Virus record (IMG/VR): IMGVR_UViG_3300042451_000092
Coordinates: 1 to 28,286 of that record
Length of the DNA stretch: 28,286 nt
Origin: a virus
Direction: 5' to 3' (one strand)
Positions 8,504-15,368 of the stretch are shown in pieces. Below the pieces are notes generated by a model that made no database searches, was not told the DNA's origin, and was given only the letters and a program-made list of their open reading frames with translations. The position numbers were made by a program, and so were the translations under genes. Positions within the stretch are counted from its first letter, which is position 1, and every line of letters begins with the position of its first letter.

Positions 8504-11500
8504 ATGGCAAATCAAACAACCCCCGCAATTCAAATAAAAGATTCTAACGTAGGTATTGGTACTGTTAGTCCAATTTACAAATTGGACATTGTAGGAACCG
8601 ATGATATAACACCAGAAATAAGAATAGGTAATAGTTCTAGTAAAACTGCTTTTATTGGTTTTAGTAGTACATATGGTTTTGATGTAGATGCTGGAGGAGT
8701 AGGTGGTAATTATCTTAATTTAAAGGGTGGAGCTAATGGTTCAACAGGAGGAATTACGTTTTCAACCTTTGGTCTTGAGCGCATGCGAATTGATTATACT
8801 GGCAACGTTGGTATTGGTACTAGTAGTCCAAGTCAAAAGTTAGAAGTTAGTGGTGGAAATGCACAATTTAATGGTGGTGGGATTGATGGAAATCTTGGTG
8901 AAGCAATCTTGTTTGGCAACACAACATATTCAACAAGCTTCAAAAATAGAATTAGATCTTCTATTTCAGCATCAACAAATGGAAATTTGTTATCATTAGA
9001 AGCTGGCACAGCTACTGTTGGAGTTTATAATAATAATCAATTAGTATTAAGGGGAGATGGTAATGTAGGTATTGGAACTGCTAGTCCTACATATAAGCTA
9101 GATGTGCAAGGAACTAATGTAGGAGCCCCATTAGTATCATTTGTTGAAACTAGTACTGATGCTGGTAGATATTCTCAATTAGAATTTCAAGCTGGAAATA
9201 GATTTGGTTACATATGGTTAGCTAATGAGAATAGTGGAAGTTGGGCAGGCCCGGGTGGTTTAAATATTTATACTTCTAGTGGGAATATAGATTTATGGAC
9301 AAGTGGAAGTCAGAAAGTTCGTATTGATACATCAGGCAACGTAGGTATAGGTACTACTAATCCTGTAAGTAAATTAACTGTAAAATCACCTGGAGAAGTT
9401 GGTAGTTACGGAGAGGGATTTGTTCTACAAAGAAATGTAAATACTGCTAAACTTATTAGAATGTATGAAAGCAGTGCTGATGGATTCTTAGAAGTTAGAA
9501 CAGGTGCTGATGATATTATTTCAAAAATATCAGGATACAGCGGAACTCCTACTTTTTTCTTAAGCAACGTAGGTATTGGTACTTCTAGTCCGAGTCAAAA
9601 ACTTGATGTTATTGGTCAAGCCGCAATAGGATCTGGTGCTCAAGCTATTATTGGAACAGATGGAACCTATGCTGGATATTCTACTATAGGATTTGGTGGT
9701 ACAACAAATGGATACAATAGAGTATTTGGAAACAATGGAACAGGAGACGGTTTATATCTATCAGCAGCAACAGGTAATGGTATTTGGTTCTGGACAAATG
9801 GTTCTAATCTTAGAATGCATATCTCCCCAACAGGTTTAGTAGGTATTGGTACTTCTATTCCTTCTCAACTACTTCATGTAAACGGTAGAGCATTAGTAGA
9901 TCAATTCCAATATACTAAAGCTATAAGTTATAATGGTGATTTAAACAGTTTATTAACTGCAGGTTTCTATGATGGTTCAGGAATGACCAATGCTCCAAAC
10001 ACAGGTTGGTTTTATGTTACAGTAGAAACACATCATGGAAGTACTGATTGGATTCACCAAACAGCTACATCCTTTGGTGCAGGAAATACAGCAAATGAAG
10101 TCTATACTCGTGTAAGAGAGGGTGGTACATGGGGGGCATGGAAATTATTAGGAGATGCTGGTAGTGTTTCGGGTACAACAAACTATGTAGCTAAATTTAC
10201 TAGTGGAACTGCTATTGGGAATAGTCAAATATTTGACAATGGTACAAATGTAGGTATTGGAACTACTAGTCCTGCTGCTAAACTTACAGTAGTCGGAGAT
10301 GGGTCAGGTGCTGCTTTAATGGGGTCTGCAGGTTTTGGATCTAATTATACAGGATTATCATTAAATGGTACTTTAAATACAGGTTCTTATAACTTATTAA
10401 GTTCACCAAACGACAACCACTTATATATCAACAGGCCTTCAGGTAATGATATTTACTTTAGAATGGCTAATAGCGATCAAGCTGTTATTAAGAATTCAGG
10501 GCTTGTTGGTATTGGTACTACTAATCCTGATTCTACATTACATGTAAATACAACAGGCGGAGCAGTAGGTGGTATTAAGTTAACCTCATCAACTAATACT
10601 AATGGAGCTGCTTACTTAGCTCAAAACGCAGGTGGTACATCTTATTTTGGTAGAAATAATGTTACAGGTGGATCATTCGGTGGAACTGCATACTCAACTG
10701 TTATTTACAGTAGTGGAGCATATCCAATGGAGTTCTACACTAATGACACTGAAAGAATGCGTATTGCAGCAAATGGGAATGTCGGAATTGGAACAACTTA
10801 TACCGACGGGCTCATAAGTGGTACAGAAAAAGTATTAAAGGTTTCAAATTCAAATATTGCATCAATATATTTAGAATCAGCAGGCAATGGTATTTGGGCT
10901 AATTATATAAATCCTGCAAGGAGTTTAGTTTGGTATGACATAACAGCTGATGCCGAGCGCATGCGCATCACTAGCGCAGGCAACGTAGGTATTGGTACAA
11001 CTACTCCTGCTTATAAGCTAGATATTGTTGGGGATATTAGATTGCCTGAGAATAATTACTTGTATTTCGGTAACACTTCTAATTTTATAAGAAGAGATAG
11101 CTCTAATATATTAACTGTTGCAGGATCTAGTTCTGTTTACTTAACTACTTCTGGATCAACTAGAGTAGCTGTAATGGGGTCGGGCGATGTTGGTATAGGT
11201 ACTACTAGTCCTGATGTTAAACTTCATGTTGTAGGTACATCATTCGTGCCTACTACGATGAAGCTTGTACATAGCCAATCATTTGGAGCTCCTCAGACTT
11301 TATCTTTAAGTTCAAACTCTACAGGAGTGTCTTCTTTAGATCTTTCATTTGCTAATCCATTTGCCATAAATATTGGTGGATCTGAAATGATGCGTATAGC
11401 TGCTAACGGTAGTGTAGGCGTTGGAACAACTGCTCCTGATACATCATCTATTATGGACTTGTCATCAAGAAGGCAAGGTTTCTTACCTCCGAGAATGACA

Positions 11501-11611
11501 AATTCAGAAATGAACAGTATAGGGTCACCTGCTACAGGATTAATTGTGTATGACACAACTAACAATAAAGTAACAGTATACAACGGAAGCAGTTGGGTAC
11601 CATTGCATTAA
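8504..11611 (+). CDS. Second large VGIGT-repeat tail fibre protein
   Basis: 1035 aa, 5 bases after the previous fibre gene. The protein starts directly in the repeat region (SNVGIGTVSPIYKLDI at about residues 14-29) and carries twelve copies of the VGIGT unit, separated by 55-110 variable residues that often contain ERMRI or MRI..(A/S)GN just before the core. A connector G(T)TNYVAKF...IGNSQIFDNGTNVGI at about 554-585 matches connectors in the preceding fibre gene. The C-terminal segment (about 975-1035: RRQGFLPPRMTNSEM, GLIVYDTTNNKVTVYNGSSW) is a module common at the end of Bacteroidota and phage fibre proteins. Likely an appendage or receptor-binding protein partnering or alternating with the previous one. 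Confidence 0.8.
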   Translation: MANQTTPAIQIKDSNVGIGTVSPIYKLDIVGTDDITPEIRIGNSSSKTAFIGFSSTYGFDVDAGGVGGNYLNLKGGANGSTGGITFSTFGLERMRIDYTGNVGIGTSSPSQKLEVSGGNAQFNGGGIDGNLGEAILFGNTTYSTSFKNRIRSSISASTNGNLLSLEAGTATVGVYNNNQLVLRGDGNVGIGTASPTYKLDVQGTNVGAPLVSFVETSTDAGRYSQLEFQAGNRFGYIWLANENSGSWAGPGGLNIYTSSGNIDLWTSGSQKVRIDTSGNVGIGTTNPVSKLTVKSPGEVGSYGEGFVLQRNVNTAKLIRMYESSADGFLEVRTGADDIISKISGYSGTPTFFLSNVGIGTSSPSQKLDVIGQAAIGSGAQAIIGTDGTYAGYSTIGFGGTTNGYNRVFGNNGTGDGLYLSAATGNGIWFWTNGSNLRMHISPTGLVGIGTSIPSQLLHVNGRALVDQFQYTKAISYNGDLNSLLTAGFYDGSGMTNAPNTGWFYVTVETHHGSTDWIHQTATSFGAGNTANEVYTRVREGGTWGAWKLLGDAGSVSGTTNYVAKFTSGTAIGNSQIFDNGTNVGIGTTSPAAKLTVVGDGSGAALMGSAGFGSNYTGLSLNGTLNTGSYNLLSSPNDNHLYINRPSGNDIYFRMANSDQAVIKNSGLVGIGTTNPDSTLHVNTTGGAVGGIKLTSSTNTNGAAYLAQNAGGTSYFGRNNVTGGSFGGTAYSTVIYSSGAYPMEFYTNDTERMRIAANGNVGIGTTYTDGLISGTEKVLKVSNSNIASIYLESAGNGIWANYINPARSLVWYDITADAERMRITSAGNVGIGTTTPAYKLDIVGDIRLPENNYLYFGNTSNFIRRDSSNILTVAGSSSVYLTTSGSTRVAVMGSGDVGIGTTSPDVKLHVVGTSFVPTTMKLVHSQSFGAPQTLSLSSNSTGVSSLDLSFANPFAINIGGSEMMRIAANGSVGVGTTAPDTSSIMDLSSRRQGFLPPRMTNSEMNSIGSPATGLIVYDTTNNKVTVYNGSSWVPLH
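8546..11428 (+). repeat. Twelve VGIGT-type coding repeats
   Basis: Cores of 18 nt start at 8546, 8814, 9062, 9338, 9566, 9836, 10247, 10502, 10778, 10982, 11186 and 11411. They encode NVGIGT or LVGIGT/DVGIGT/SVGVGT variants followed by (S/N/T)P and a hydrophobic strand such as KLDV or KLHV. Spacing is about 200-410 nt. The units are shared with the preceding fibre gene, making both genes good substrates for recombination. Confidence 0.85.
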
Positions 11612-11617
11612 TTTTCA

Positions 11618-11625
11618 TATATTTG
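11618..11625 (+). promoter_or_regulatory. Bacteroidota-type -7 element (TATATTTG)
   Basis: TATATTTG matches the Bacteroidota -7 consensus TAnnTTTG and lies 22 nt before the ATG at 11640, in the short gap after the second fibre gene. No TTTG -33 element is found at the expected 19-21 bp spacing. It is followed by TGTAAAAACTTTAATT, resembling the leaders at 16705 and 22727. Confidence 0.6.
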
Positions 11626-11639
11626 TAAAAACTTTAATT

Positions 11640-11777
11640 ATGACAAAAGAACAAGCTTACCAAGTATTAGTAGATGCAGTAAACGTAGCAACTACAAAAG
11701 GAGCGTTTAACCTGCAAGATGTGTCTGCAATCATCGCAGCACTTCAAGCATTAAAACCAGAAGAAGATGACAACTGA
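11640..11777 (+). CDS. Small hypothetical protein (45 aa)
   Basis: Short ORF beginning MTKEQAYQVLVDAV and ending LKPEEDDN. It is predicted to be mostly helical, with two amphipathic helices (residues 3-18 and 25-38) and an acidic tail. It directly follows a TAnnTTTG promoter element and its end overlaps the next gene's start by 11 nt. These features make it likely to be a real gene though short. No family recognised; the two-helix design could suit a small adaptor or regulator. Confidence 0.6.
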   Translation: MTKEQAYQVLVDAVNVATTKGAFNLQDVSAIIAALQALKPEEDDN

Positions 11778-12099
11778 TTGGGTAATCTCAGCAATGGAGT
11801 GCAGAGTTCATGAAGAAAACATGGACGATGTAGTCATCATTGTGCATTGGAGATATCAAGCAAGAGAATTGCATGAGGAGAAAGAATATTTCGCAGAGAC
11901 ATATGGCGCAACTAGCGTTGGTATGCCTGATCCTGAAACGTTCACTCCATATGATCAATTAACAAAAGAACAAGTTGTTGGTTGGTTAGAAGAAGAGTTG
12001 GATGTAGAGCAAATGAATGCTTCACTTCAAGAGAACATTAATCTACAGATTAATCCTGTAACTGTTACACTTCCGCCGGCTTGGCAGCAAAATGTATAA
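11767..12099 (+). CDS. Conserved-type small phage protein, fibre-adjacent
   Basis: 110 aa beginning MTTDWVISAMECR and containing VVIIVHWRY, with a C-terminal INPVTVTLPPAW motif. I recall similar proteins (W.IS.ldC, V..VHWRy, N-P-..-v.lPpPW) near fibre or structural genes in marine phages, currently of unknown function. The acidic middle (about residues 57-92) looks helical and the ends beta-like. It overlaps the preceding 45-aa gene and is followed 3 bases later by a small membrane protein gene. Function not known; a virion-accessory role is inferred from position. Confidence 0.65.
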   Translation: MTTDWVISAMECRVHEENMDDVVIIVHWRYQARELHEEKEYFAETYGATSVGMPDPETFTPYDQLTKEQVVGWLEEELDVEQMNASLQENINLQINPVTVTLPPAWQQNV

Positions 12100-12102
12100 T
12101 AA

Positions 12103-12357
12103 ATGCAAGAGTTGATTCAATTTGGTATGGTTACGGCCATAGCTATTATAGGATATTTTTTAAAGATGGTTCACTCTGATGTACGTAAGAACACTGAAGA
12201 TGCCGGCAAGCTCAAGGGAAAGATTGAGCTTGTCGAGCAAGAATCTCGTCTCAAATATCAGGCCATTCAAGAACAAACCCAATTGGAAATAAAAAACTTA
12301 GCTAGAAGTGTAGCTGAGTTATCAGACGCAGTAAAGCAACTAATAATTAATAGATAA
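12103..12357 (+). CDS. Small membrane protein with coiled coil, holin/XhlA-like layout
   Basis: 84 aa. One predicted membrane segment at the N-terminus (about residues 5-22, IQFGMVTAIAIIGYFLKM) is followed by a long charged coiled coil (about 25-80). This layout resembles XhlA-like or holin-associated proteins of lysis cassettes, but it is also found in other phage membrane proteins. The membrane part loosely resembles the two genes that follow (QFG....IGYFLK versus EYG....LGYVAWLF). Its stop overlaps the next start (TAATG). Confidence 0.6.
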   Translation: MQELIQFGMVTAIAIIGYFLKMVHSDVRKNTEDAGKLKGKIELVEQESRLKYQAIQEQTQLEIKNLARSVAELSDAVKQLIINR

Positions 12358-12491
12358 TGGATACAGTATCAACAACACCTGACTTCGGTGTATTCTCACA
12401 GCTATCTGAGTACGGGCCACTAGGACTCGTTGTATTGGCATTAGGCTATGTGGCATGGTTATTCATCAAAAGACATTTAGATAATAAGTAA
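12357..12491 (+). CDS. Tiny one-TM membrane protein (44 aa), paralog of the next gene
   Basis: The ORF starts at a TAATG overlap at 12357 and its stop overlaps the next start in the same way. The protein is a short extramembrane N-terminus, one membrane segment at about residues 20-37 (GPLGLVVLALGYVAWLF) and a basic tail (IKRHLDNK). The membrane part matches the next gene closely (YG.LG..VLALGY..W.F..R), which strongly supports it as a real gene despite its size. A holin-like or holin-regulating role is an inference from size, topology and its place in a lysis-type cluster. Confidence 0.7.
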   Translation: MDTVSTTPDFGVFSQLSEYGPLGLVVLALGYVAWLFIKRHLDNK

Positions 12492-12733
12492 TGTCATTCG
12501 GTCCATTTGAAGTATTAACGCAGTATGGTGTCCTAGGATTCGCAGTATTAGCACTTGGCTACTTGTGTTGGATGTTCCTTAATCGACTTATGCAGAGCGA
12601 GGATGATCTTAAAACAAAGGTAAATGAGCTAGAGGGTGAGTATCGTGAGAAACTTGACAGCAAGCTCACAGAGAGCACTGAGAGCTCCAAAAGTCTCAAG
12701 GAGATAGTTCTGATGTTCTTAAGTAAGAAATGA
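12491..12733 (+). CDS. Small one-TM membrane protein with cytoplasmic-type coiled coil
   Basis: 80 aa. The membrane segment is at about residues 12-31 (YGVLGFAVLALGYLCWMFL), followed by a charged, helical region to about residue 78 (DDLKTKVNELEGEYREKL). It is paralogous to the 44-aa protein just upstream and appears to be that protein plus a coiled-coil extension. The stop overlaps the following start (ATGA, 12730-12733). The role is probably lysis-related (holin or holin partner), inferred only from topology and context. Confidence 0.65.
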   Translation: MSFGPFEVLTQYGVLGFAVLALGYLCWMFLNRLMQSEDDLKTKVNELEGEYREKLDSKLTESTESSKSLKEIVLMFLSKK

Positions 12734-13089
12734 AACGTAAGCTCATTATTGTAGGCTCTCTATTTATTATACTTGTGGTAACGCAAGTATTCTCAAGCGG
12801 ACATGGTCACGTTGTTGTCGTAGAAGATAACATACAGCTAACCGGTGAGAACAAGAAGCTTACAACAGCTAATAAGAAACTTACTAATAGTGTAAACGAA
12901 TTAAAAGCTGATAAAGAGAACTTACAAGACATGGTATCTGAGGTCATAGGAGACCTAGACAGTACCAAGTCGGTTGTAAAAGATATTAAAAAAGAACTAG
13001 ATAATGAGAAAGATATTGTTCGTAGTCAGTCTACTGGTAAGCAGTTTGAGTTTCAGCCAATCACGTTACCCACTTCAGACGGTAATTGA
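12730..13089 (+). CDS. Membrane-anchored periplasmic coiled-coil protein, i-spanin-like
   Basis: 119 aa. An N-terminal membrane anchor (about residues 4-21, KLIIVGSLFIILVVTQVF) is followed by a long heptad-rich helix (about 33-98, NKKLTTANKKLTNSVNELK...) and a short non-helical tail. This is the architecture of inner-membrane spanins (Rz-like). The next gene starts inside it in another frame, as in Rz/Rz1 pairs, with 86 nt of overlap. However the downstream partner lacks a lipobox, and a separate one-protein spanin candidate lies at 15368, so the assignment is tentative. Confidence 0.5.
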   Translation: MKRKLIIVGSLFIILVVTQVFSSGHGHVVVVEDNIQLTGENKKLTTANKKLTNSVNELKADKENLQDMVSEVIGDLDSTKSVVKDIKKELDNEKDIVRSQSTGKQFEFQPITLPTSDGN

Positions 13090-13558
13090 TGGTGACTCTG
13101 TTGTCATACTAACAAAGGCACAGGCTGATACAATAAACGCAATATTCGAAAATCAGAAGGCTAGGATTGCAAGATTTAAGTCCGATGTAAAGACAAAGGA
13201 CTCTATTATATCAGTTAGAGATACAGTGCTTATGTTCTACAGCCAACAGGTTGTGCAGTACAGAAACGTGATTGACCTACAGATTGTACGTGAAGATAAG
13301 CTTGACACCATACGTCAGTGGCTTCAGAAAAGAGCCATTGAGGGAGCTTGGATCTACTACTCATACATAAACAATGAGATAGTAGCTGTGGACTTATCTG
13401 ACTACGTTGTAAGAAAAGATGACTATACGGGTGATATAATGTTCTATAAGAGAACAGAAGACTGCCCTGATGATAATAAACAAAAAGAACCGCCTGTTGG
13501 TTGGCACTACGATGTAGTAAAACCAAAAAGACCTAAACTAAATATTTTTAAACTATGA
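13004..13558 (+). CDS. Secreted/periplasmic helical protein of unknown function
   Basis: 184 aa. Starts inside the previous gene (86-nt overlap, different frame). The start is supported by a clean signal peptide, MRKILFVVSLLVSSLSFSQS, ending in the LSFSQ form common in Flavobacteriia. There is no cysteine near the cleavage site, so it is not a lipoprotein. The mature part begins YPLQTVIDGDSVVILTKAQ and then forms a helical region (about 38-115), ending in a mixed tail (GWHYDVVKPKRPK). It could be the outer partner of a spanin-like pair or a periplasmic factor acting before lysis; neither is proven. Confidence 0.6.
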   Translation: MRKILFVVSLLVSSLSFSQSRYPLQTVIDGDSVVILTKAQADTINAIFENQKARIARFKSDVKTKDSIISVRDTVLMFYSQQVVQYRNVIDLQIVREDKLDTIRQWLQKRAIEGAWIYYSYINNEIVAVDLSDYVVRKDDYTGDIMFYKRTEDCPDDNKQKEPPVGWHYDVVKPKRPKLNIFKL

Positions 13559-13809
13559 AAAAGTTTTTCAGAGAGTTAATCTCAGACGATAATCAAATTA
13601 ACGAGCAGGCCTTTGTTGGCGTCATCTCGTTTTTCGCAATGGTGTTTGTCTTATTGACAGATGTAATCACCGGTGTAATTGGTAACGAACTTGTCATTAA
13701 AGAATTTATCTTTGATGGATTTATGTTACTAACTTTGGGAGCGTTTGGCATCACAACTGCCGGACGTATTATGAAACTTAAAAATAAAGATAAAGATGCA
13801 ACTGAGTAA
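13555..13809 (+). CDS. Candidate holin (two TM segments)
   Basis: 84 aa. Two predicted membrane helices at about residues 20-43 (FVGVISFFAMVFVLLTDVITGVIG) and 52-72 (IFDGFMLLTLGAFGITTAGRI) are separated by a short loop and followed by a basic C-terminus (MKLKNKDKDATE). It sits directly before and overlaps the endolysin gene by 14 nt, the classic holin position. Topology fits a class II holin with both ends in the cytoplasm. Holins lack conserved motifs, so the call rests on topology and neighbourhood. Confidence 0.7.
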   Translation: MKKFFRELISDDNQINEQAFVGVISFFAMVFVLLTDVITGVIGNELVIKEFIFDGFMLLTLGAFGITTAGRIMKLKNKDKDATE

Positions 13810-14257
13810 AAATTTAGCACTAGCAGAAGTAACACGTAGCGAAACTGCAAAACGTAAAGGCATTTCTAATATGCCTACACCTGAGCACTTGGAGAACTTC
13901 AAGAAGTTAGCTGAGAACGTGTTCCAACCAATCCGTGAGCACTTTGGTGTTCCTATTCACATCTCATCAGGCTACCGCTCTGCTGCTTTGAACAAGGCCG
14001 TAGGGGGCAGCGCATCTAGTCAACATTGCACTGGTGAAGCGATTGATATCGACATGGATGGTACATCTATCACAAACGCTCAAATCTTTAACTTCATCAA
14101 GGACAACTTAAACTTTGACCAAATGATTTGGGAATTTGGAACAGATACTAATCCTGATTGGGTTCACGTATCTTATGAGTCTACCGGCAAGCAACGCAAG
14201 CAAATCCTTGTAGCTAAGCGTGTAGGTGGCAAGACTACTTACGTTCCTTACAAGTAA
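13796..14257 (+). CDS. Endolysin: M15-family zinc peptidase
   Basis: 153 aa. Matches the peptidase M15 (M15_3, D-Ala-D-Ala carboxypeptidase-like) fold. The motif SSGYRS (58-62) is followed by SSQHCTGEAIDID with zinc ligands H77 and D84, and by DWVHVS with the third ligand H124. The whole protein is one catalytic domain, about the usual length for phage M15 endolysins, with no signal peptide and no separate wall-binding domain. It would cleave peptidoglycan peptide cross-links or stems after the holin opens the inner membrane. The start overlaps the holin gene by 14 nt. Confidence is high for the enzyme family and good for the endolysin role. Confidence 0.9.
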   Translation: MQLSKNLALAEVTRSETAKRKGISNMPTPEHLENFKKLAENVFQPIREHFGVPIHISSGYRSAALNKAVGGSASSQHCTGEAIDIDMDGTSITNAQIFNFIKDNLNFDQMIWEFGTDTNPDWVHVSYESTGKQRKQILVAKRVGGKTTYVPYK

Positions 14258-14268
14258 CAAATATTTAG

Positions 14269-14276
14269 TAAATTTG
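14269..14276 (+). promoter_or_regulatory. Possible -7 element (TAAATTTG)
   Basis: TAAATTTG fits TAnnTTTG in the gap after the endolysin gene, but ends only 4 nt before the ATG at 14281, so any transcript would be leaderless or nearly so. No -33 TTTG at the right distance. Weak call. Confidence 0.35.
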
Positions 14277-14280
14277 TGAC

Positions 14281-14418
14281 ATGAAGAAGAATAAATCAGA
14301 GTCTACATCAATCGTAAAGGTTAAAGTAAGCAGACCCGGTGTTCATGCAAAGTGCAAGACATCTAAGTTGAAGTCTTCTAAAAGTTATAAAAAGTCATAT
14401 AAAGGACAAGGAAGATGA
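14281..14418 (+). CDS. Tiny basic protein (45 aa)
   Basis: Short ORF, MKKNKSESTSIVKVKVSRPG ... SYKKSYKGQGR, strongly basic (many Lys plus Ser). It overlaps the next gene as ATGA. The SRPGVHAK.KTSK...YKK.Y.GQG pattern is one I recall from short genes in other phages of Bacteroidota, which supports it as genuine; this recollection is unverified. Possible nucleic-acid binding because of the charge; no function known. Confidence 0.6.
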   Translation: MKKNKSESTSIVKVKVSRPGVHAKCKTSKLKSSKSYKKSYKGQGR

Positions 14419-15008
14419 AAATACAAAACTATTCTGTAGAGGCACCTACAACAAATGATATATTGATAGGAACAAATGTTTCTACGAATAATGCTACAGC
14501 TAACTTTAGGATTGCTGATATTTTATCTTTAACAAATGCATCTTCCTTTAAATTTGATGATATGCTTGGTGGTACCTTAACAGGTGTAGGTACTCTTGTC
14601 ATATTATCTAGCGTTATGATTCCTGCTAACACATTGACTGATGATTGTACTTTAGATTTTGTCTCAAGATTTTTAAAGACTGATGCTAACGTAACTTCTT
14701 CTACAGTTAGATTATTTGTAAATACATCAAATAACTTAACAGGCTCTACAAACTTGGCCTTTGCTTTAGGAACTAGTACTTCAACACGAAGTGCCTCTTT
14801 TTCTAGAACATTCTATATCAAAAACTCTGTATTAAGAGGACATGATTTTGGGTCTGAGGCTTTAACAGATGAGTCTAATAGCCCTTTTGCAGATGGATCT
14901 TACAATATAGATATAACAGTTGATAATTACTTTATGGTTGCAGCTTCAAACGCTGCATCAACATCAACGATGTCTGTACCATTCTCACGATACATTGTCT
15001 ATAGATGA
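14415..15008 (+). CDS. Probable virion surface/appendage protein
   Basis: 197 aa, rich in Ser, Thr and Asn and low in charge, as usual for virion beta-structured proteins. The N-terminal segment (about 1-40, KIQNYSVEAPTTNDILIGTN) resembles the attachment region of fibre proteins, and the rest (about 50-197) looks like a jelly-roll or lectin-type domain (TVRLFVNTSNNLTGSTNLAF). It lacks the VGIGT repeats of the large fibres. Placed after the endolysin block and before small basic genes. Likely a head- or tail-decorating or binding protein, inferred from composition. Confidence 0.55.
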   Translation: MKIQNYSVEAPTTNDILIGTNVSTNNATANFRIADILSLTNASSFKFDDMLGGTLTGVGTLVILSSVMIPANTLTDDCTLDFVSRFLKTDANVTSSTVRLFVNTSNNLTGSTNLAFALGTSTSTRSASFSRTFYIKNSVLRGHDFGSEALTDESNSPFADGSYNIDITVDNYFMVAASNAASTSTMSVPFSRYIVYR

Positions 15009-15112
15009 TAATCGCAAAATGGATACCAAATAAAAAGTACAGTAGCTCATTAGTGGCTACTGTCTTTGTTTATAACCTTATCAAAGATGAGAAACAAATT
15101 AGCAGGAACTAA
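15005..15112 (+). CDS. Doubtful tiny ORF (35 aa)
   Basis: An ATG overlapping the previous stop (ATGA) opens a 35-codon frame (MIIAKWIPNKKYSSS...) that overlaps the next likely start at 15087 by 26 nt. The coupling pattern and the 78-nt gap it fills argue for it; the short length and lack of any recognisable feature argue against. Confidence 0.25.
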   Translation: MIIAKWIPNKKYSSSLVATVFVYNLIKDEKQISRN

Positions 15113-15368
15113 AACAGGTACATCAAGGAGTGCTAAGTATTATCAGTCAAACCCTGAGGCGAGAGCCAAGAAGGAGAAGTATGACAAGGAATACCACTCT
15201 TCAGATGAGCGTAAAGAATACCGTGCCGGCCTCAACAAAGAGAACCGTGAGCGTGGTACCTACGGGAACGGAGATGGTAAGGACGTAGCCCACAAGTCTC
15301 GCACGCGTACACGTATGCAGTCTCAATCAAAGAACCGCGCTGATAAGAAGCGCTCATTTTTTAAGTAA
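15087..15368 (+). CDS. Small basic conserved-type phage protein
   Basis: 93 aa from the ATG at 15087 (MRNKLAGTKTGTSRSAKYYQ). An upstream TTG in the same frame at 15066 would add seven residues and is less likely. Very rich in Lys and Arg, with a NPEARAKKEKYDKEYHSS segment and the motif ENRERGTYGNGDGKDVAHKS. I recall this GTYGNGDGKD...H pattern from small proteins in many marine phages, where it has no established function. Basic charge suggests nucleic-acid contact or packaging into the virion. Its stop overlaps the next start (TAATG). Confidence 0.65.
   Translation: MRNKLAGTKTGTSRSAKYYQSNPEARAKKEKYDKEYHSSDERKEYRAGLNKENRERGTYGNGDGKDVAHKSRTRTRMQSQSKNRADKKRSFFK

Noticed and set aside
1-11611. 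Diversity-generating retroelement acting on the fibre genes
   Set aside because: No reverse transcriptase, no template/variable repeat pair with adenine-specific differences, and no C-type lectin end were seen in the window; elements outside the window cannot be excluded.
12730-13558. Programmed frameshift joining the two overlapping genes
   Set aside because: No slippery heptamer was evident at the overlap, and the second frame has its own ATG and a clean signal peptide, so separate starts explain it better.
15066-15086. TTG start extending the basic protein by seven residues
   Set aside because: The ATG at 15087 gives a sequence start that looks natural for the protein (MRNKLAGTKTG), and TTG starts are uncommon.
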